From Mnemiopsis leidyi (Eukaryota; Ctenophora; Tentaculata; Lobata; Bolinopsidae), in assembly GCA_000226015.1 (NCBI GenBank), contig JH152692.1, positions 214,747 through 259,544 on the forward strand: a stretch of DNA of 44,798 bases, given 5' to 3'. The notes under the pieces were generated by a model. It was not told where the DNA came from. It was given only the letters and a program-made list of their open reading frames with translations, and searched no databases. The position numbers were made by a program, and so were the translations under genes. Shown in pieces: positions 1 through 44,798 of this stretch. Each line of letters opens with the position of its first letter. The first letter of the stretch is position 1.

Positions 1-67
<67 letters not shown>
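1..67. repeat. (CA)n microsatellite
   Basis: An uninterrupted CA dinucleotide run that is cut by the window start. Confidence 0.98.
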
Positions 68-74
<7 letters not shown>

Positions 75-1312
75 GTATATTAACTCGCTATGGAATAGTT
101 TAGACCTGTTTTCCCCGTACTCTGCCGATTGATTTACTTTGAGACAGGAAGTTTTGTGAGAATAAATTGGCTAACTCGTCAATGTAGCCAGTGTAATTTG
201 CCAAATACCAGCTGTAGTATTTAACTACTAATATTTTACCTCTGTTGCTAGCCTAACACACTTGGCCATGGAGAGGAAAAAATTGGGTTTAACGTGCAAA
301 ATCGCAATGTAAATTTCATAAGTTCACTTTCAATTTAAGTTTAGAGACTGTTTAAACCGGCATGTATAAACCGGCATTTTCTGTATACACCGGATTTCTT
401 GCCAATACCTAAATGGAGAACATGTCAAAAATAAAATGACAAGGAAACCTAGACAAAAACACCCTCTACTTACCTGATGTACGATGGTAGATAACCTGCA
501 GTATGTAGTTACTCTAGACCGTGGAGTTACCAATGTACGGTGAGATGTATTTCATCAATAAGATGATGGTCCACTAGGAGGTCTGTACACTAATATTGTC
601 AGTAGGTTGCTAAGCAACGGCTCGTTATTTAGCCATATATTCACATAACTGATCGTCCTTATTGCTATGGCTAACTTGTAGCTTGTATTGTCATGTGATC
701 TGTTGACGTCAAATATATGGGTATAGAGTGTAGAGCTGCTCTGTGTCAAGAAGGTATACAAACTTGACCGTTTATTTCGAAATTAGAAACACACGAACTT
801 ACCACTTGGCGGAGGTCCAACTCCGACTAGGACTATAAGCTCTTAGCAACAATAACAATTCCTACATTACCGCCATATTTCCTTCACCTGCAATAACGCT
901 GCTAGTGTACACACAATATGATACTCCGTGTATATCCTAGCGACCCCCAATTGCTGGAATGTAACGTATCATGACCCTAATGTCCTGGACTTAATAACTT
1001 TATATTATCCTAGTACAACAATCTCTTGTCCTTGTTTTGCTGCATGCACCTGTACACAGTATTATTGTGTAGTTTTGTCTTTTTGTTGTCCTTCCAGGAG
1101 ATGTTTTACATTTTTTCTTGAACATTTATCCCGTCCTAGAGTTGATCTGCTAAATATTGCTGTTCTTTAGTGCAGGATTATATAACGTGAAACTAAGAAG
1201 TCTGCAGTAATTGCGTGTAAGAATTAATACAACTCTCAGCCACAATGCACCTGTGCTTAACACACTGCAGCTCATAGCGCAGTTTGGTTCGCTGGTTCTC
1301 TTGTTATCCGCA

Positions 1313-1420
1313 CTTGTAAACAGTTGTGCTTGTAAACAGTAAACAGTTGTGCTTGTAAACAGTAAACAGTTGTCCTTGTGAACAGTAAACAGTTGAACTT
1401 GTGAACAGTAAAACAGTGAG
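1313..1420. repeat. 23-bp minisatellite
   Basis: Units of CTTGTAAACAGTAAACAGTT-type sequence begin at 1329, 1352, 1375 and 1398, with a shortened copy at 1313; later units carry A-to-G changes. Confidence 0.9.
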
Positions 1421-4137
1421 CGCCGCCCCTCTCTTTGTTTACAAACAAATACATGTCTCTATGTTTAACTTTTATCCCTCAGAACTTTCAGCCGCAGCTA
1501 GGTGTTTATGTAGTGTAATTTTCTTTGAGCGGGTTATATTTTTAACGGTTTCTAACGACATGATCTTACCCGTTTAGCAGCGACTATTTCTTGGAACCAG
1601 ATCGTCAATTGTCAAAGTTTCCATAATTTCTGAGTGAGTGATACACACAGAGCAGTAACACGAGCAGGGAAGGAATGAGCGCGTGGAAACAACCGTCACC
1701 ACATTTTTATTTCCGTACACAATATACACGGTTATGTGGTGACCATACCTTAATTAATTTGTATCGTTTAAAACGTTTTTTTACGCTCAAACACCTGATA
1801 CACTGTGAAATTACCTAATAGACAAACATGACGGAAAGTTTCAACGGATTTTAGCCCGATAATGGGAATCGCGTCATATAAATCCAAAATCAAAGCGTTC
1901 AACCAAACATTGTGCAATGCTCAACAAATTATAATAGCGGTACTATTTATATTTTACCTGTACTATTTAGATCTAACCTGCGGTAAACAGCGGGTGGGGC
2001 AGAGCAGGGGCAGCGGGCGGGTGATGTTGTTGGAATATTACAATCAGACATTGCAAAGTTATTATAAGTAAGATATAATGCCCTGCTTGCTAGTTACGTC
2101 TCCTATAGCTATAGAAAAGGATACTCTGATAAATTTCCAACTTAGAGGCAACCTGCCAGTGTCACTTCCTTGGCCTCCAATCCTAATATCATATCTGTCA
2201 GTAGCTAACGGTGGATTGCAATAAATACCGACGTCACTTCAATATTTTTAATGAGGGCTTGAGCAAAGCAACATCAGGTGACATCCCAATCAAGATTACT
2301 ACATAGCAAGCTGTAGCTACAGCACATGTTTACCGAACACTGACTATTCACTGTTTTCTTCAACGTGAAGTGTAGCTGTTGTGAGGACTTCCTAAGTTCA
2401 TGAGAGGAAGTGTTACATTTACATGTCTGTCTGCAAAACAAATATATTACGCGAACTTTGAACACCTGTTTATACTGCACATGCACGAGCTACACGCCCT
2501 ACGCATATTTCGCATAGATGAAATACTTTTGGAATATCCATGCTATTCTATATTAGGCTCGACTAGTCGACAAGCGTGACACTTAGATGGGCACGAATTT
2601 GAAAAATGTTCCTGTTACATATCCTTCCTCGTTTATTCCCGAAGCCGTTTTTCATGAAATCGTAAATCAAGGTATATTTCGCGGTGTGCTATTATTATCG
2701 CCCTATCATATTTTCAAACCTATGTTTTCATCGCTCTCATTACTTCAAACAGGATTGTACTGATGATGTTCGCCTTGCTTAAACCATGTCTTTAGTTGAC
2801 CAATTACATCACACTCAGTACATATTATCGTCTGAAACTCAACATTTCTTTCTTGAAACCCGACTCTTGCAACCACGGTTTCTTCCTCTAAATTTAGCTA
2901 CTACTTTATGATTTCTTCCTAGTAGCCATGCTTGTTAACGTAAAGTAGCACTCACTGCCCACTTCTTACATCACACTACTCACATTAACTGACGGCTGTC
3001 TGTCGTTAATGTAATGACATGACACTGTCCTGCTGGTTGCACTGCTCTGTCTCTATCTCTATGTCGTGTAGTGTAATCGTTCTCTCTCTCGTTACAGATT
3101 GTGTAATCTCGCTATAGATACTGATGAAGCCTTTCCGCTCTAGTCAAGTCGTTTATACTATCGTAATTAGTTAATTTTGGCAAATCTTTCTTTTCCCTTG
3201 GACCTTCTTACTGCAATTGCAGACGAAAATTGATTTTGTTCCGGTCAAGATGAAGATGCGCGTTATTCGATTTTTGCGATCTTAGAAAACCGTCCAAGAA
3301 ATCGGTTAAACTTTCTAAAATGCCGGAATTTGTGAAAAGTAATATGAACTGAACACTACAATAGCTATTAGGTAACCAATACATGATAAATCCATCAAAA
3401 CATATGGCATTTGTTTTGATCGAATTTTCCTGGCATGGCCCATAACTCAATAGAAACCACAATCATTCAATTGTATAAAGCCTTCCGCGTAATGCGAGTT
3501 AATGTATGTGATTTGATTTGAAAAGCGGCTTCCTGTACGGCTTTACAATTTCTGTGCTAGTTTTCAGAGTAATATTGCCATTTTAGGCACGCTATTTAAA
3601 TCCATTGCAAACAAATTGCTAAGAATTAGATAGCGCGAGCGGCTGGTGTGTTATTTAACAGAACATATTTAGCAGAACATATCAATAAGAGGTTGTCGGG
3701 CACAGTCTCTTGTACTTATTTTGTCCTACAGTATTGCTGTATTGCAGTCTCTAATTTTGGACGTTTAGCCAGAGAAATTCTGTCTGCACTACACACGTGC
3801 GTATTTACATGACGTCCATGTGGTTTTACGCTCCTCGTACCTTCTTATTTTAGTGTCCTCGCTGTCCTTAGTTGTGTGTAACATGTACATTCAGTCATCC
3901 TAGTCGATTGGATAATTATCTTTAGGAAAAGCTAATTAACTTTATTGGTAAGGATGCAATTAGACCCAATGACCAGCATATTTCAGTAACAATAGCCTAT
4001 AACGGTATTTGTGGTACTTCACATTGGTACACTGCATATTATTTTTATTAGTTTATTATTTTTCATATTCAACTTGGGAGAATTTTTTGCAGTAGTTTAC
4101 TAAAAAATCGATAAACAGTTGCTGGAACTTTTCTCTG

Positions 4138-4198
4138 ATTGGCTCAAGTGAGAGCACGTGACATGACATCAAACGTTTGTGGCTGATGTTTAAAAATA
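4138..4198 (+). promoter_or_regulatory. Promoter-like cluster (CCAAT, E-box, TATA-like)
   Basis: ATTGGC (inverted CCAAT box) at 4138, CACGTG at 4155-4160 and TTTAAAAATA at 4189-4198 occur in promoter-like order and spacing, 1.3 kb before exon 1. No first exon with a phase-1 donor was securely found. Confidence 0.25.
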
Positions 4199-5468
4199 CA
4201 CACGTTGTTCCTAGTTCAAACCAGCATTCTCAGTCAGCATGCCATCTCGACACAGTTTTGCTTGTTAATCTGTGCTTCAGAAATTTATTTTCGATACGAG
4301 AAGATTGTGCTTGTGTGTCTTTAGTACAGTCAGTTCGCATTTTCCTCTGTTTTACTTTCTCGTTATGTATTGCTCTGTAAAAGTAGTTAGATCAGCCATT
4401 GCGTTGGTGTTACTACATCATATCTTCCCTTCACAGTGTACACTACTGAATGTACCTGATCTCACTAAAGTATACTTCAGTGATTCGTTTCGCTAAATTC
4501 TTTGTTCCTTCTGTTGGGAGGATAGCAGATATTGGGGTGTAATTTCCCAATTTGCCCAGGCCCACATTGAAGTTTGTGCTGATAGAATCACTTACCTAGC
4601 GTGTTCATTAAATCATCTCCATGGTGATAATTGATTGTTGCAAGAGAATAAGGCTGTAATGTTGCCAAATTTACATCCTTGGCTGATGACTACAAAAGTT
4701 ATCACTTTGGATCTGTATCATTTATACCGCATGTCTTTAAAACATGTCAGCCCAGCAAAAGTATTTAAGCCTGTCCAAAATTTTCAATTATATAATGAAT
4801 CATTATTTTATTGTAAAAAGTCGGATGAAGATAGACTTTGATTGTTACTCTGTTTTAAACGAGTATTAACTATTAAATCGCTTTTCGCTTTTCAGTAGTA
4901 CTTTTTTATCTCTATTCGTGATTTTATCAGTTCTTTGACCATTTCTTAACGTTATCTGTTCCTTCCTTTGTAATAAGTTCGAATTTTGATCTCTCAACTT
5001 TCCCAATATTTAAGCATAATTTTATTGAAAACCTTTCTGTTCATCCGAATTCAATGCCATTCTTCCCAAAGCTAAAGGCTGGTAGTAATATCAAGGTACA
5101 TGAAGTGATCACCAGGGAACCTCAGTAACGCTCCTAAATTTGTACAAGTTTTCCTCCCGAGTACGCTGAAATTCCGGTAATGAAGGATGACCTTTCAGTA
5201 TGGTCGTAGTGACAACAAAAAATGCACGAAGTGCATGTCCATCAACAGTAAGATAAATTCTTAAACAGTCTGCAAGCATAATATCCCCCTGGAAGTTTAG
5301 TCGCCCTTATACATTACTTCATAAGAGATCATATCAGCCCAACAATTATGTCTCGAACCTATGATCATCTATTCGAACTGATTTAATCCAGATTTATGTG
5401 AAACAAAAATCTCGTTCTTGATAATTATTGTTAAATCTGATAACTAATGCCACTCCCTTCCTCTGCAG

Positions 5469-44135
<38,667 letters not shown>

Positions 44136-44370
44136 GTGAGTCATACCGAATGGTCGAAAATAATTTGCTATAATTAACGATATAAATTTAATAGGTGTGT
44201 CAAAAATAGCTAAATATTAAATTTCATAGTCGTAGGTTTAAACAATTTCGATAAAATCTTGGTCATTATAAAAGAGTTTTGATGTTGGAAAATGGTTGGG
44301 CCAGACTCGGTCGCTCTGGGGCTGCTCAAAACCCACTAAGTCCGTCGTTAACAGGCCCTGGTTGTCTCCG

Positions 44371-44415
44371 CAACATCACCGGCCTCAACATCACCGGCCG
44401 CAACATCACCGGCCA
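44371..44415. repeat. 15-bp x 3 tandem repeat
   Basis: CAACATCACCGGCC[T/G/A] three times. As a frame it would read NITG-type pentapeptides, but there is no sign of coding use. Confidence 0.93.
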
Positions 44416-44630
44416 AGGAACGAGGGCACTCCATTCGAACATCATAGAGTTTCTCGCAGAACATGCATGTGCACAAACTTTATTCATTACTTTTTCTTAA
44501 GTCTTTTTCAGAAAATATATGGTTTCGTTGTTATCCTAACTTAGAATTAGACTACAGCAGGCTGTGTACTGACTTAATTTTGCGGCTTGGGTCCCATATA
44601 GCGCTTATTTGGCCTTGGACTCGGTGTGGG

Positions 44631-44798
44631 GCAGTTTACAGTTGTCTGTGTGGGGGCAGTTCACAGTTGTCTGTGTAGGGACAGTTCACAGTTGTCTGTG
44701 TGGGGACAGTTCACAGTTGTCTGTGTGGGGACAGTTCACAGTTGTTTGTGTGGGGACAGTTCACACTTGTCTGTGTGGGGACAGTTCACAGTTGTTTG
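44631..44798. repeat. 25-bp minisatellite, cut by window end
   Basis: More than six units of ACAGTTCACAGTTGTCTGTG plus TGGGG, at exact 25-bp spacing (GTTGTCTGTG at 44641, 44666, 44691), with few substitutions. Confidence 0.95.

Larger units (their letters stand above)
1..5468. other. Upstream intron or 5' region, no gene recognised
   Basis: This begins with a CA microsatellite. Short open frames occur on both strands but none has splice sites, domains or composition that convince me. Because exon 1 starts in mid-codon, at least part of this is intron. It contains the 23-bp minisatellite at 1313 and a promoter-like stretch at 4138. Confidence 0.6.
44136..44798. other. Start of intron 34 with minisatellites
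   Basis: No exon recognised after the strong donor at 44136; contains two tandem arrays. Confidence 0.65.

Noticed and set aside
5447..5468. ATG at 5447 as start of the coiled-coil gene
   Set aside because: The ATG is followed by a full acceptor (CTTCCTCTGCAG), so it is most likely intron; a true first exon should lie upstream.

Overview
This is a eukaryotic, animal-type nuclear window. It is AT-rich, with GT-AG introns, microsatellites and an assembly gap of N. The family content is coiled-coil scaffold exons plus rhodopsin-like receptors. The species cannot be read from the sequence. An early-branching or other invertebrate metazoan fits. Intronless genes nested antisense inside introns would suit a ctenophore, where I recall such nesting being common, but that is only a guess.

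The backbone is one very large plus-strand gene. I can place 34 short exons between 5469 and 44135. Together they encode about 1,310 residues of mostly charged heptad-type coiled coil, and the gene is open at both ends of the window. Every internal junction is phase 0, except the first acceptor (phase 1) and the last junction (phase 2). Near its visible N-terminal side the protein has three features: a serine/proline/arginine-rich basic linker with an SxIP-like element formed across an exon junction, an RVxF-type PP1-docking motif (RKRVKFA), and a basophilic phospho-site (RRQSLS). I infer a cytoskeletal or centrosomal scaffold, but I do not recognise the family.

Two introns of this gene carry other genes on the minus strand. 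Intron 27 (33458-41140) holds a head-to-tail cluster of three intronless seven-transmembrane receptors of one unusual rhodopsin-like subfamily: DRY is replaced by IRT or IRA, CWxP is absent, and NSxxNPxxY is kept. Two of them share a nearly identical tract that looks like gene conversion. Intron 33 (42758-43948) holds an intronless gene of about 230 codons with its own TATA box and polyadenylation signal. It also has an RVxF motif (KRVRFA), so host and nested gene both appear able to dock PP1.

The remaining sequence is intronic. It contains minisatellites, several long foldbacks, a MITE-like element, a dense CACGTG E-box cluster inside an inverted repeat (28.57-28.77 kb), CCAAT/CRE-containing stretches that could be internal promoters, and possible alternative first and last exons. 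No rRNA, tRNA, CRISPR array or intact transposase gene was seen.
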